Assembly: GCA_019722365.1 (NCBI GenBank)
Contig: JADFUC010001083.1
Coordinates: 124,001 to 188,000 of the forward strand
Direction of reading: 5' to 3'
Origin: Lithospermum erythrorhizon
Lineage: Eukaryota; Streptophyta; Magnoliopsida; Boraginales; Boraginaceae
DNA length: 64,000 nt
Shown here in pieces: positions 46,640-59,040 of the stretch (position 1 is the stretch's first letter; every line of letters begins with the position of its first letter). The notes beneath the pieces are model-generated. The model made no database searches. It was not told the origin of the DNA and saw only the letters and a list, made by a program, of their open reading frames with translations. A program made the translations under genes and the position numbers.

Positions 46640-49600
46640 AAAATAATTAATCTTAGCCCTCATGGGTTTCAGAATTAACTATTTTAATTTTAGAATTTAA
46701 TTTAGCATTAAACTCTATTTTTTCCATTTTTTCGGGTCGATATCGGTTTATTTGGTTAACCGATAAATATTTGGGATATATTTTCATGTGAAAATTTTCG
46801 GCCATCCCATATATATTTTTTTTGAATTTTTCGAACCACTTGTCTGGTGATTGTCTCGATTTTTCGAACGCGAGCTTTACTTGTCCACTAAGAACCAACC
46901 GACGGGTTTTTAGGCTTCAGTGTCGGACAGCTTTGCTTATTTGGCATTTGTATTTGCATATAAAAAAAAATCATCTCCTCTTTCCCCTCTACGCCAAGGC
47001 GACTTCCAAGGTAACTTCGGGGACTATTTTTATTTCTATTTTATTTCGCTCTCTTTTTCGCACAACTCGACATTAATTTTGATATTTTTGTAAGATTTCG
47101 TCACCATACTAGCATCTCTATACGTGTTCTTGCAAGATTAAAGCTGAGAATTTGCATCATAGTCCACAACTTTTTGAAGAATTTTTTGATTTCATCAATA
47201 AAGTTAGTAACTTTCTCACACTTTAACCGCTGTCGTACTTTTTGTTGTGCTTATGGATCACCTATCAGCTTCCATGTACTAGTCTTGATGATAAAATCTG
47301 ATCTTTAATCCTCGCCTAATTCGAAAAATATCAAAATAATTTTGCGTAAAACCGCATTTTCGTTCGTCAAAACCGCATCGCTTCACCGAATGCCTATAAC
47401 TTTCGCATCACTTATCTGTTTTGAGACTTCTTTATATATATGTAAAGCTTGTTATGAGACGGTCATTTTGATAGGTGGCTCTTCCATTGCTTTTGGAAGT
47501 CGAGATACGAGTCCTGAAGTTTTGACTTTTAAGGGTTCGAGTCGATTAACCGCAGCCAGATTTCGGTAAATTGTTCTAGATCGTAACTTCGATTGGGTGA
47601 TTCAAATTTTACGTGCTCATCTCTCGAAGTCTAGTTTCGTGCTCGCTTTTTCCTGAATTTTCTCGGACCGCTTAAGCCTTCTGCTTTGCCGATGAGACTA
47701 CATGCCGGTTTTTGCCTGGGTTGCTTGCTTTATTCGCTTTCTTCGATATGGCTTCTCGCACACTTGCCTTCGTATTCCATGTAGCATGTGGTTGGAACTT
47801 TCATAAAGGGACTTTAGAACGCTCCCTTCCCCTTCCCCCGCTACTTGCTTGATTTCTATTCTTGTTTTGTAAGTTGAGCTTCACGACTTGGGGGATGTCG
47901 AGCAAGTTCTCTTATCATTCTTCGCTGGATGCTCTGTCATTGGGTCATAGCTCGCGGTGAGGTAGTAGTATGCATATCCCCATTCTACTCCATTTTGGTC
48001 TGAGCAACCATGAGTTTTAGTGGTATTGAGTGAGTAAGGGAAAGTTCTCTTGCTTTCTCTTGACCACTTGCTTTCGGAATTGTTCTATTTTGGTTTTTAA
48101 ATTCGCCCTCACCGACTTTTTTAAGTGGACGTTAGTAAAGCAAGTGAACGGCTCTCTACTGCTTTCTCCAACCTTCTTCTTGGGTGTTTGCTTCACTCTC
48201 ACTTTTTCTTTGATTTGATTCAACAGCGCAAGTAATTCATGAGTTGGGGATTTGATTGTCGCCTCTCACTGCTACTCTATCAAGGATTAAGGCTTCCTTA
48301 CGAGTTAGGATAAGCACCCCTATTGACGCGTGTCTTTGGATTTGTGTTTATCTTTCTTTGAAGTGTGGATGCACCATTGCACCGGCACTCTTTACGGCTT
48401 GATTTATCTTGATTTGCTCATGTTATATGCTTCCAAATGATCATCACCCCTGCCTGCTATTTCTGCTGGCGTGTCTCTTGTTTGTGTCACGGCTACCACC
48501 CGTAGCTCCTCCGTATTTGAGATATCTCACGATTGCATGAACGCCTGGGTAGCTTCTCGCTTCTCTCGAAAATAAGACTTTGGTAGAATTAAGGGCGTGT
48601 TCGTAAGGCATTGGCCAATACCACTGATCTCGTTTCGCCATCGGGTTTGTTTCTATGGGGCGCGCCTCGAGGATTTCTTTTCATGAGCCAATTTGTCGGG
48701 CCGATTGGTACGAGGAGCTCCATCGTAGTCATCTTCAATACCTAGGTGATCTCTACACCATTCCATCAGATCGACTACGTGTACGCGAGGACCAAATGTA
48801 GGCCGAAATCTTTTAGTCGCTAACTTGTAGTGAAACGAGCTGCCTCGACGCGATCTTATAAGTGATACATCCTCTTCTTATGTTTCATTCTCTATCGCCG
48901 CTAGTCGCCGCCACCTTCAAGAATCCACAGTTCATGCTTTGCGCCATAAGCATGTTACATGGCCGCTAAGATTCGGCTATTCGAGTAAAAGCCATCGATC
49001 TGATTGTTGAACAACTAAGTGGATTCTCATGGAAGACGAGTCTTCTGTCTCGCGAGCCAGAACAGTCCGGAGAGGCTTCTTCCCATCTCCGACTATCACG
49101 ACTTCAGCTCTTGGCATTGACTTGTACTTTTATTTGCTTTTATGCTTTATGAACACATGTATGGATCCTCAATTCGTATAACGTGCCGTATTCATTTTGC
49201 TTCATATTGTTTTTCTTATTCTTCACTTGTCTTCATAAGAGTTCTGTGAACCAAAGTGGAATTTGATAGGTACGACCGAACTCGGACTTACCGAATCGCT
49301 TACTTACTCAGGCATCCCTCAGTGATCGCGTCAAACGAGTTCATTTGGGGTGACAGTTTACCTATTATCCGTGAAGTGTTAGGTTTTTTATGCTCTACCC
49401 ATGAGCTTGTTAGGGCGCTTATGCTCTCTTTTACCATGAGCCGTTAGGTGTTTTATGCTCTACCATGTGAACTGTATATTTATATTTTCAAGGGTATTAT
49501 CGCTCGTGTAAATGTAATTACTTATAGTTCACCTGCTTCCCTTCGCCATTTGTCATCAAGTACGCCCGCTAGGATGGGGACAGATAATGTATGTACTCGG

Positions 49601-49700
49601 CCCCATTTAGGCATCAACTTGGTATTTTTTGTTAAGTGTGATGGACCGGCCTTATCACAAACGAGCACCATACCACCCGCTTGATATGATCGTGAGCCAC
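46640..49700 (+). other. 3' region of gypsy element 2 with conserved plus-strand segment
   Basis: Collinear with about 16800-18600 of element 1 (shared GCAAGATTAAAGCTGAGAAT, TTAGTAACTTTCTC, TGAGACTTCTTTATATAT and ATATGGCTTCT). No minus-strand protein is evident. Like the matching part of element 1, it may hold the remains of an antisense ORF, but stop codons are frequent and I cannot name a product. Confidence 0.35.
49370..49470. repeat. Short tandem repeat of about 40 bp
   Basis: Three imperfect units containing GTTAGG, then TTTTATGCTCTACCATGAG, at about 49377, 49410 and 49443. A comparable pair based on GTTTATCCTCGTACTCGAGG lies at about 21557-21610 in element 1, between the 3' region and the gag/protease block. 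Confidence 0.6.
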
Positions 49701-49744
49701 CTTCTGTCGTAGTTTGTGGATTTCGATTGATGCTTATTCAAATT

Positions 49745-50500
49745 TCTTTGTTGGGCGACGAGCCTCTCGCTCTGCCTAATGAGTCCAAATTATTGTAGTC
49801 TTAGGAGCATATTGTCTACATGAGCGAGCCCTTCATTTACTGCCACTCTGAGTGAGGGGATCTGTACCTCTAGTGGTAGAACAGCCTCGGTCCCATAAAA
49901 CTGTGAAATAGAAATGGCGTCATTGTCGCGTTCTCGAACATAGTTCGGTATGCCCAGAGCGCCTCCTCCATCTTGGCTGGCCAGTCCTTTCGGGACTTCT
50001 TCACCGTCTTCTTCATGAGATTGCACAATGTTCATGCTTCCGCTAGCCCATCAGTTTCGGTAGTATATGCGGAGCGATACTTTCCTGTCTTGAATTTGTT
50101 GCATAGGTCTGCTATCATCCTCTTATCGAATGCCTTCCCATTATCTGTAATGATATATTTTGGAACCCCGTATCGATAGATGATATTGGATTTGATGAAG
50201 TCTGCCACCTCCTCTTGCTTACCGCTCATTATTGGTTTTTCTTCTGCCCATTTGGAGAAGTAATCTGTAGCGGCTAGGATATACGTATATCCTTCTTTAG
50301 ACCATGGCATAGGTCCTACCATATCAAGTCCCCATGCATCGAATGGCCACGCTCAAAGCCGATGGATAAAATCGGGTAATGGTACCGTGTTTTACATGCT
50401 CTCACAGACGCAAATGCTTTGACCATCATCGCCGCAATATCCCATTCTTTTGATGCTGAAGCGTAGTTTTAGTTCGGATCAGCGCCCCACATACTCCTGC
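49745..50500 (-). pseudogene. Ty3/gypsy integrase remnant
   Basis: Minus strand. The catalytic core begins VGPMPWSKEGYTYILAATDY (about 50320-50260), holding the first catalytic Asp. It continues to YGVPKYIITDNGKAF with the second Asp (about 50175-50130), and GLAEA with the catalytic Glu ends the open piece at about 50032. A stop and frame change follow, but the downstream part is still clear: KKSRKDWPAKMEEALWAYRT, then AVLPLEVQIPSLRVA (about 49880-49835). These are Tat/Athila-type integrase sequences. Inactive through stops and frame breaks. Confidence 0.88.
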
Positions 50501-50939
50501 ATGTGCTTCTGCTACGGCTTGAGCTGCTTCAGTGCTTGATAGACATCGTAGTAGCATCTCTTCAAAGGATCTTCTGAACAAAGTGCCATGATAATACAAG
50601 AAGCGAGGAGCCCTCCTTCTGATGTCAGCTTTTTATTTTAAGTCATCCGGTAGCCTTCCATGTTGGAAGTAGTCAATGAAAGGTCAGTTTCCAATCAGAG
50701 AGCCATCGAATTACCGCGCACTCATGACTTCTTCTTCGTCTTATGTTTCATATTCTTGTGGCTCCCGAAGCAGGGTAAGTACCCAATTTCTCACATACCT
50801 GATACTCACTTCCTTTCCCCGGATAAGCTATGTAAGAAAGCGACCGCTAAAACGTTAGCCCCGCTTGTTCATCTTTCTAGAAACACGCTGCATCAATACT
50901 CTATCTACGGATCATATACAACTGCCAGCTTATCCGTGG

Positions 50940-51510
50940 TGACCACCCGTGCTTAACCTCATACTCTCCCGTCATTTGGTTGATGATCAATTGCGAATCT
51001 CCGTATACTTCGAGTTGAGGTATCTCTAATTCAATAGCTACTTCTAATCCTAGGATGAGTACTTGATATTCTGCCATGTTGTTCGAACACCTTTTAGCTC
51101 AAATAAGTGGAAGGAGGCAACATATCTTGTCAGGAGAATCAAGACCATTCCCGCCTCGCGCCTTCCCCGCGCACAAGACCATCGAATACATTTTCCACGG
51201 GGTCTTATGTCTATGCTCATCAAATTCATCGTGAGGTCAATACATAACTCCTTATTCGCCGGTAAAGTGGTGTGGTCCGCCAAGAAATCACTAGTATCTC
51301 CGCCTTTACGGCCTTCTCGCGGATACGTAGACATTTCAAATCGCCAAATCGCAGTACCACCAAGCACCGATTTGAAAACACGGGTTTCGCCATCACATAC
51401 TTTATTGATTCGTTTCGATATCGCGAACCGTGTGCGCTGAAGTAATGCCAACTTTTGAATAAGGAATATCGTGGCTAGCATAGTTTCGACGCGCGAGTAG
51501 TTCACTTCAT
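50940..51510 (-). pseudogene. RNase H remnant of gypsy element 2
   Basis: A 151-codon open stretch on the minus strand (51505-51050). It starts NYSRVE (family Y-S-x-V-E-K at the end of the RT connection) and continues RFEMSTYPREGRKG and SDFLADHTTLPANKE, the tether between the RT-RNase H and the second RNase H of Tat elements. It ends in a stretch that corresponds to the N-N-x-A-E-Y region but has lost it. Confidence 0.75.
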
Positions 51511-51599
51511 TCGAGTCATTCTTGACGGCTGGGTAATAGAAAGCATTCTCTTTAACTTCTTCATTTTCAAGTTAGTAATGCCCCCCACGGATTCAACCT

Positions 51600-52480
51600 C
51601 ATACCACGTATTATAAGTGGTTTTTCCTTTGTACGGGCTCTCACCCAACACCGGAGGGTTCATCGATACTCCTTGACTTTCTAGAACGCTTATAGAACAT
51701 CTTTCATCCTATCGAAGCGGAATGCCCTTCTTTCATTAACTTGCCTAAAGGTCGACACTTTTCTCGCTAGATTCGAGATTTAAGCTACTAAGTACGCTAA
51801 ACTTTCCTTGCAGTTTTGAGCTCGTAGGTTACGTGGTTCCGTAGAGTTACATGATGGCATCAAGCTTCGCTTGCTCGATCTCGATCCCATGTCTCCGAAC
51901 CACGGCTCAGAATTTCCTTAAGCAACACCGAAGTCACATTTGAGCGGGTTCATCTTTAGCTGATAACGCCTTAGCCGCCAAAAACCGCTTCAAATCTTAG
52001 TTGGGATGATCCATTTTGTTGCGTGATTTTTGGCCACGTCGCCACAATATTTACGTTTGCAGTGTAATATCGCCGAACACCTGTATAGCCTTCCTCGGGT
52101 ATGTACAATGCATATTCTTAATCCGGCGGTACGACTTAGTAACAGTATACACTCCCTTGGGAGTCCGGAAGGCTGTGAGCTCTTCATCTTCGTACATTCT
52201 AACTGTTGTATCCTCGACGATCCATCCATGAATGTTGTACACGTGGCCGCATGGGTAGCCTATCATTAACTCGTATAAAGGTGCTGGGAACTTTGGGACA
52301 TGCACATTCAAGCCTTCAAGTCTAATGCGATACCCTGATCTGCCCATTCTTCTTTCTAACCGGTACTATGTTGGCTAGCCATGTTGGGTACTAAACTTCT
52401 CGTATGAAACCAAATATCAACTGTTCACCTCTACTTCTAATGGTTGCACCAACTCGGCGAAACCTCCGCTATTCACGGGT
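51600..52480 (-). pseudogene. Reverse transcriptase remnant of gypsy element 2
   Basis: Minus strand. The most telling piece is EDEELTAFRTPKGVY (about 52165-52120), the gypsy RT block after the substrate loop. Before it come VPKFPAPLYELMIG and an MDGSS motif in the next frame. Farther along are KMNPLKCDFGVA (about 51955-51920) and SNLARKVSTFRQ (about 51775-51740), from the RT thumb and connection. The catalytic YVDD is not readable, being lost in a frame-shifted stretch. Confidence 0.8.
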
Positions 52481-52489
52481 TTTATACTT

Positions 52490-53560
52490 TCTTTCACTGC
52501 TGCCGTGGACCCGCTATCTTCGAGTCTAGCCCCGCCTTCTTTAGGCGTCCATGCAGCGCCTTTGAATTCTTTTGAGCAATGCCATACTTAGCATCTTCTT
52601 CCCCTGTTTCTGTGAGCCAAGGGGACACGAAGTTGGTCGCGGGTTCATCATCCGTACTGGTGCTGACTTCTTTCAATTCATCCACCGTGATCTTCACGCC
52701 CTCTTCTAACCCCGGAGACGATTCACGAATCTTTTGGTATCGCATTTCCCTCTTCACCAAGTATGTGAGGGAAAGACGCCGGCTCGCTTTTGTGGGCGGC
52801 ATCTCCTCCAATCTACCTCGCATGCTCTTCCGAGGTTGTTTACCTGAGCCCGGTCCTTGTTCGTCTAGGAGCACAACTTCTGTTTTAGTTGGATTTCTCC
52901 ATGTAATTGCCCCCATGGGATGAGGATGAGTCACTTGGGGTTTCTGTTCCCTTTTGAGTTCAACCTGCCTGGGCTTATCGATGGGTATGTTGATCGCCAG
53001 CTAATGGACGGTTTCAACGCATCTCCTAAACCCCATGAACAGTTCTTGATGTAATTCATCTTTCCCGTTTTTACGCCTTATGGGTGTCGCCCACCCCACG
53101 TGCCTTGTACCATGCCTGCAGAGGGAGTTGTGCTTTCTCGGCCCATGTTTCCATGCCTCGCTACTCTTCGTTACGAAACCTTAAGCGGGGACTGTGCTAC
53201 CTTTCGGATTGAGCGAGGGGTACGGTCGTGCCTGAGTGCTTGAACTAGATCTTCTCCGCTTCTTGTAATGTCGAGATAGCCAGCGGCGAAGTCGCTCAGG
53301 GCGCCCCAACCTTCTTCACGCCGGGATTTGCTCCTTCAGAGTATTTGGCACTCCAAGAAAGGGGATTCTTCGATCATGAACGGATTCTCATCCGCCTTTG
53401 GATCGCTTTCTCCAACCCATTCTTAAATACTTCAAAGGAATCGTGAAGCGTAGGACAAAGATTACTATCAGAGATCCAAGGTCTTCCCAGAGATATCAGA
53501 TGGGGACCTTCGGGTGATCTATTACGTGAACCACATGCGGTCTCCAACTCCCCGATCACC
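52490..53560 (-). pseudogene. Protease and protease-RT spacer of gypsy element 2
   Basis: Minus strand. Protease is recognisable by LGRPWI and PTLHDSFEVFKNG (about 53480-53400). The spacer is open over 146 codons (52934-52494) and contains ITVDELKEVSTSTDDEPATN and FVSPWLTE, then GLDSKIAGPR. In Tat polyproteins this precedes the RT domain. Frameshifts separate the two parts. Confidence 0.72.
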
Positions 53561-53869
53561 GTTAGTGTACTTCATTTTCCCGTGGTTCAGCCCCGCCTTG
53601 GTTAAAGCCTTGAATTATAACGCTGGACCAGAAGTCTCTGAGATGCCTACCAGCCTCAAAGTCCGGGAGCCGAAAGGATGCTCACAAATGATCCTCCGTC
53701 ACAAAGATTCTACTTATCCGACTAGCTATGTAGCCTGTCACATAGAGGTTTATTATGAGCATCATCTTCTTGTGGTGTGTCTGAATGTAACAAGAAAAAG
53801 TATGGAGACTTGTTAAAGCTGGCCACCCTCAGCCAAGCCACAGTAGCCGAGTCTTTGGCCGACCAACAC

Positions 53870-54660
53870 ATACATGCATACTTCGTGGTCCTCATCGTTC
53901 GAGAAGTCGCCCCATGCTTTCCCTAGATGCTTGCTCTCCAAAACCTTCGTGCACCTTGACCCTCAAGAATTGAACGATGGCGGTGGTTGGCGCTGCCCAA
54001 GAGACTTCCCTCCAAGGTAATCGCTCTCTTCTTGCAAAGCATCCATCACCAGCTTCTTTGAATATGAAGCACTTTCAATGGGGATGCCCTAGTATTGGGC
54101 GATACTTCTGCGTGTTGGGCTCAGGCTTTTTATTTTGCCTCCTCGGTCTCTTTGGACTTTGGTACTCTGCGAGTTTTTCGTCGCCGCCTCATCAAACATC
54201 GCCGCCATTGCCAAAGTCAAGCAGCCGGATATTCCTCCCGCATTTCTTGAGAGTGAGGCGCTCTCTCGCCTCCAAAGTCGAAGTCCTCCTCAACCTTCTT
54301 GGTTCTCGCGCGAATTTTGTCGCTTTAGAAGTCGGGGCCTCTTCTTCTTTCCTTTCGAGTTTGGAATTCTCTCTCGCCTCTGAATCATACTTGGTCACAG
54401 CAGAGCTGGCAAAGGGAGGACACGTGCCCTTTATTTGCAGCAATGTTGAGTTCCATATCATCGGCCCTCAAGGTTAGCTTCAACGCTCGAAAGATTCTCG
54501 CACGATGCATCGCAAGTCCCAACGCATTCCCTTGGATGCATACGCCGACGGCCGGACGACTGGAGAGTCTATTTTTTTCATTTGGAGGTTCGTGTTCTCC
54601 ACCGATTGATGAAGTCTCAGAATCGCTCTTTCTTTTCTTTCTTGGTGGCGCTTAAATTCC
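53870..54660 (-). pseudogene. gag remnant of gypsy element 2
   Basis: By position (between protease and the 5' LTR) and by partial collinearity with 24000-24300 of element 1 this should be gag. The minus strand has an open piece (54461-54192) rich in Lys, Arg, Glu and Ser, but no diagnostic gag motif that I can name. The junction with the truncated LTR is at about 54660. Confidence 0.4.
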
Positions 54661-54664
54661 ATCA

Positions 54665-55956
54665 TACTTCGAACTTAGCGAGATTTGGCCTTACTGATTT
54701 AAGCATGGCAGTTCCCACTTCAAGCTTCACTACAACCATTTTAGCAGCCTTTTGTTTGCCGGTAGAAGTTTACGTAGTACAGCGGAAGGTTCCAACCTTT
54801 TTATGATATCGATCAACTGCATGGGCCTTAGTGAGCTGCTTCCTCGCCTAATCTATATATATGACCTAACGCCGCTCATTCCTATATCTCTGGGATTTGG
54901 ATGAATCAAACCCGAAATTTATCGTGTTCATCCAAGTTTTTGAATAATCGTGGGCTACGTGAGCTTAATCCTCAATATTTGAAGCGCTCTCTCGAGAACC
55001 TTTCGGCCGATTCTCATTAGATTTCGCTTCATCCTGGAAGGATTATTGCGCTTGTGCAATAATCCTACCTTAGCGCCTATGGCCACTGGAGGTATATTTT
55101 CCAGCTACCACGCGGTGTTTCGCCGGGGCGTCTTCAAAGATTTAACTTAAATTTCTGCAGCCGCTTCTCCGTATTTTCAGAGTTTCAGGTGTATTTTTGA
55201 ATTTGCACGGATGATTCAGGATGAAAAAGTCAGCCAAACGGGGGGTATTTATATGTTTCGGGCCTCAAATACTCGCCGATCGTCGGTTTGATTTCAAAGC
55301 GATCAACATTCGACCGTTGAATTTTGAGGCGCATTCGACCATCTGATGACTGAAATTACTGATGATCAAGCAATGTATTTGGGCGCCTCTTTTATGATAT
55401 AGGAAGGTTCCGGATTCTTTTTCTAGGTCAAGGATATTTTCATTTTGACCTCGGATCTTTTGGAGCTTTGATTTTTGCATCACACCTACCCCGAGCGATT
55501 TTGATCCCCAAAACTCGCGCGGGAATCTGATTTTACACAACAAAGCTCTCATGGAGTCTTTATTTTAAATCCCGTGGTTTATAGATTCTTCATTTTGAGC
55601 CACGTGGCCTTCGGATCACCTCGCTTTTGGCCTATTTTATCAATAAAATTAGGATTTTCGAGCCCTAATTTTATCCGACATTTAAATAAGGGGTCAAGTT
55701 TCTCGAGAACCCACTTTCGGAAGTTCGAACTTAGTGGTTAATTAATGTAGAAACCCTCGTTTTGACTTTGATTTATTCCAGGCTTCGATGACGGGAATCC
55801 TTGTTCCCGTCCGGTGGTTTGATTTGAATTTCTGTGGTTCAATCGAGAACCCTAATCTAGCCACGTGGGCTTTCTTTTCATGTGTTCGATCTTTCAATTA
55901 ATTTGATTAACTGCCTTAATCAATTTAATTATTTCTTTGACAAATTGATGTTTACA
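54665..55956 (-). repeat. 5' LTR of gypsy element 2 (truncated)
   Basis: Begins at a point equivalent to about 39615 of the 3' LTR (AACTTAGCGAGATTTGGCCT) and is collinear from there to GATGTTTACA. The TTGAT-rich portion and about 0.8 kb at the interior side are missing. The minus-strand TATAAATA is at 55246-55253. Confidence 0.85.
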
Positions 55957-57189
55957 ATGCAGGCGAAACCTTTTTATGCACTACTATTTATAAGCTTACG
56001 CGTAAAGAAAGCATAATAGACATTTGGTATCAAGGGGTCGTTATTACGCTTTTGAAATCTATTAAGGTATACGGTGTTAAAAAACGCTGATACGCCAACG
56101 CCAAGCGCCCCGCACGGTTAGTCCATCACCAACATTAGGAATTTCGCTCATTTTTTGTGTTAAAATTTGACCACAATCTACTTTTTGATTATGGTAAAAT
56201 CGAATTATATTATATTAAACCATAATAATTTGAAAATACAGAATTTGATCAATTTAAGATTTGCATAACGTCATTTTTCTCCTTCATTAAAACTATAATC
56301 GGTTAGACACATGATCGATCATAGCTTAGTCGAGTGAGCAATCTAACCTATTATAGTTAGTCTAAAGCAACCCGATCGAAGCTTATTAATTCAAGTACAT
56401 TACGATTCGTCAGTAATGTTCAAGTGGACAACCCGAATTCGATACAGAAAGCTAGCTTTTACAACCGAATAATTCGATAAAGTTCAAGGGCAGGAAGAAA
56501 TTAAACGTAAATGTTTCAACTAAAGTTCTCAATCACGCTATTGGTGAAAACAGTATTTTAATATGAATACCTTAGTTGCTATCCAATGTTGAAGTAATAT
56601 TGGTGAATAATATCAAATCACACATTGTTGTATGGTGTGAACTAGATTACAACATAATTAATAGGAGTAGTATAATGTTCTATGAAATTACATCATAGTC
56701 TTAAAAAAAATTCGTGATGCTAATGCAAGCAAGCAACATAATTATTTTTTGATAAATATAATAAGAATTAAATTATCATCATAAAATTACAAATAATCAA
56801 TGCCGTGGGATACCTGAGCAAAGGAAGAATACAAGAAAGAAAATACAATAAATTAGAGGAATAACAGAAGATAGAAAAGAATAATCATTTCCCAATCCAG
56901 GATCAATTGATAGTCAGATAAATCTCTAGTCTATCTTCAATACCTATTGTCAAGAATGTAGAGGAGGTAGGATGGGCAGTTGGTCAGATCTAGTATGAAT
57001 CGTACATGGACCGGTGAGTCGCATTTCTACATGTCACGCTATGCAATTTTCCACTTTCTAAAATTACATCTTTTTCTTCATTCAACATGCTGCTACATGC
57101 ATTTCATTTGAATGTGAAAAACACATTTATATATATATGGAGATCTCTCTTATGAACAAATTCAATATTATGCCACCTTCATATTTAAT
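55957..57189. other. AT-rich spacer and 3' flank of the RIC gene
   Basis: No coding region was recognised. It contains the 3' untranslated region of the minus-strand RIC gene near 57189, but no poly(A) signal was pinned down. Confidence 0.5.
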
Positions 57190-59040
57190 TTAATGGACAG
57201 ACAATTCCTTGACTCCTTCAACTAACTTCGATTTTGACTTCCTCGACGTCTTTATTTTGACCCCACCAGCTCTTGGAGAGGATGTCGTCGAAGACTTTTT
57301 CTTCTTCCGTCTTAGCTTCTTAGGTTTAGGAGGAGCCTCTGTAGATTGTTGTCCCATGTTATCCGAATCTGTTAAAAAATTCAAATGTGAACTAATATTT
57401 AAAGCATGATAAAAACGAAAATTTGGGAAGCGTAGATAGTAGTGTAGTAACGAGCTATATATGACGATAATCAAGTGACTGTAACAACATGTTGTCGAAT
57501 ACAATATGTTTTCTTAGAACATGCAAAATTAAACGAGTTGAATCAATATGTTAGAGAGCTAAAAAGTGATATTCACCTCTTTCACGTCTTATTAAAAGCT
57601 TAATGTAAATCATGAACATGGTTAAAAAGTAAGAAGAGTTTAACCTTCATGGCTTCATTAACTAAAATCAATTAAAAATGAAATATCAAATGGACGAACA
57701 CAAATATCCTCGATTCACATTCATCCACTTCAAACAAACAAACGAACAATAATAGTAAATACATACATATAGATTTAAATATGAAGTGGAAGAATGCTTC
57801 ACTACACATCAAACCTTGAGAGGTCCATGGTGAAAGAGTAGAATCAGCGGCACCAATTGAAGATGATTGGAAATCAGGTCCCGTATCGAATTTGTTCATC
57901 TATGCAACAAATAATATGAAACAACAAACAAGTCAGTTTTTTTTTAGGATAATGTTTGACCCAGCTCCGCTTTAGGGTAGTTATTATGGCTTATTCGTTA
58001 CGACCCCATTTAAAATGCAAGCCATTTTTTAGAAAAAAATTTAAAAATTATCGCTTTTACTTCAAAGAACGCCGAAGTTAATTTGGTTACGATTTTGGCT
58101 CGTTAACGTCATGCTAAAATTAAATACAAAGAGCTGATTACGTATTTCGCTTCAAAGACGCCAGTGAGAATTTCAATTTTCAAATGACTGCTTTTACTTC
58201 TCGTAACAAAACTTTTGAATGAATAGTCTATATAACTGATTTTTATATTTTATATGATTACTTTATTTTTATTATTATTAAAAGGGACTTATTTGAAGAT
58301 GTGACCCTATTATTTCAGGACACCTGCTATGCTTTTGACCACAAGTTACATATCATACACACTCATAGAATTAATGTCTCTAAATCTATGTCCAGTCAAC
58401 TCATCATATAAATTGAAAATATCACTCAATATAAAGTTCTCATTATTAACCATATAAACTTTAGGAAAAATTGGAGCTGTTCGATCTCTTACATACCCAA
58501 CTAGGGGAACTACCAGAGGAACCGTCAAAGCCAATATGTGACACATGCTTTACATCTGTCGGACAACCAATTTGCATCTCTTCCTCCTTCACAACTGCAA
58601 GAGATAATATAATCATACAAATTGTTTTTTAAAGGAAGGTGACGAATAAAAATGAATTCCTAGAAGTACCAATTATATATGTTATTAAGTCTAAAGCGTA
58701 ACAATAATTCTTAAGTCTTTTGGTTACCTTTTTGAGTTTGTAATCATAATGCATTTTGTTGCCTTCATTTCATGTACAAATTAAAAGTAACCCGATAGAT
58801 AAATATATATTATGAATTACAAATTAATACAATAACCAAGAAGATGATGAGCTAAGAACCGTTATTAAATTTTAAGATTAACATAATTAGTCCGGAGAGA
58901 ATTCATGCCCGGCGGGTTAAGTAAACTTTTACCAACAATGAAGTTATATAAATAAATAAAATTTCAATAATGATGATGATAATACTACCAAATGAGCATA
59001 TAGTAATGTACTTATTGAACCCCTTAGAGATCCCCTTCAT
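57190..59040 (-). CDS. RIC protein (ROP-interactive CRIB motif-containing protein)
   Basis: Four coding exons on the minus strand: 59040-58989, 58594-58497, 57899-57815 and 57368-57190. All introns are GT-AG and phases fit (52, 98, 85 and 179 nt), giving 137 residues. The N-terminus [12 protein letters not shown] matches the MKGLLKG start of RIC proteins. The CRIB motif is at about 26-42 ([17 protein letters not shown]), with the family's usual I-G-x-P-T-D-V-K-H-V-x-H-I-G-x-D-G. It is followed by SPSWMNKF, where others have APSWMNEF. The tail is Ser/Lys-rich with two basic clusters (KKLRRKKKK, then KTSRKSKSK). RIC proteins bind active ROP GTPases at the plasma membrane and control actin, microtubules and vesicle traffic in polar growth. 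The basic tail may aid membrane or nuclear localisation. TTTTTAACAG upstream (59147-59156, minus) suggests a further 5' untranslated exon. Confidence 0.92.

Larger units (their letters stand above)
38830..55956 (-). mobile_element. Ty3/gypsy LTR retrotransposon, Tat-lineage type, element 2, with nested copia insertion
   Basis: About 17.1 kb in total, or about 12.3 kb without the nested element. It is the same family and orientation (minus) as 13921-26887: the LTRs, the 87-bp repeats and the 3' region are collinear. From right to left on the minus strand I read gag remnants, protease, RT, RNase H and integrase. The flanks are ATGAG on the left (38825-38829) and ATGCAG on the right (55957-55962), possibly a decayed 5-bp duplication. 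The 5' LTR lacks its interior-facing 0.8 kb, so part of the leader and primer site is deleted. Confidence 0.83.

Noticed and set aside
51063..51440. 125-codon plus-strand open frame
   Set aside because: It is the antisense shadow of the RNase H remnant on the minus strand.
57209..57409. 66-codon plus-strand open frame
   Set aside because: Antisense shadow of RIC exon 4.
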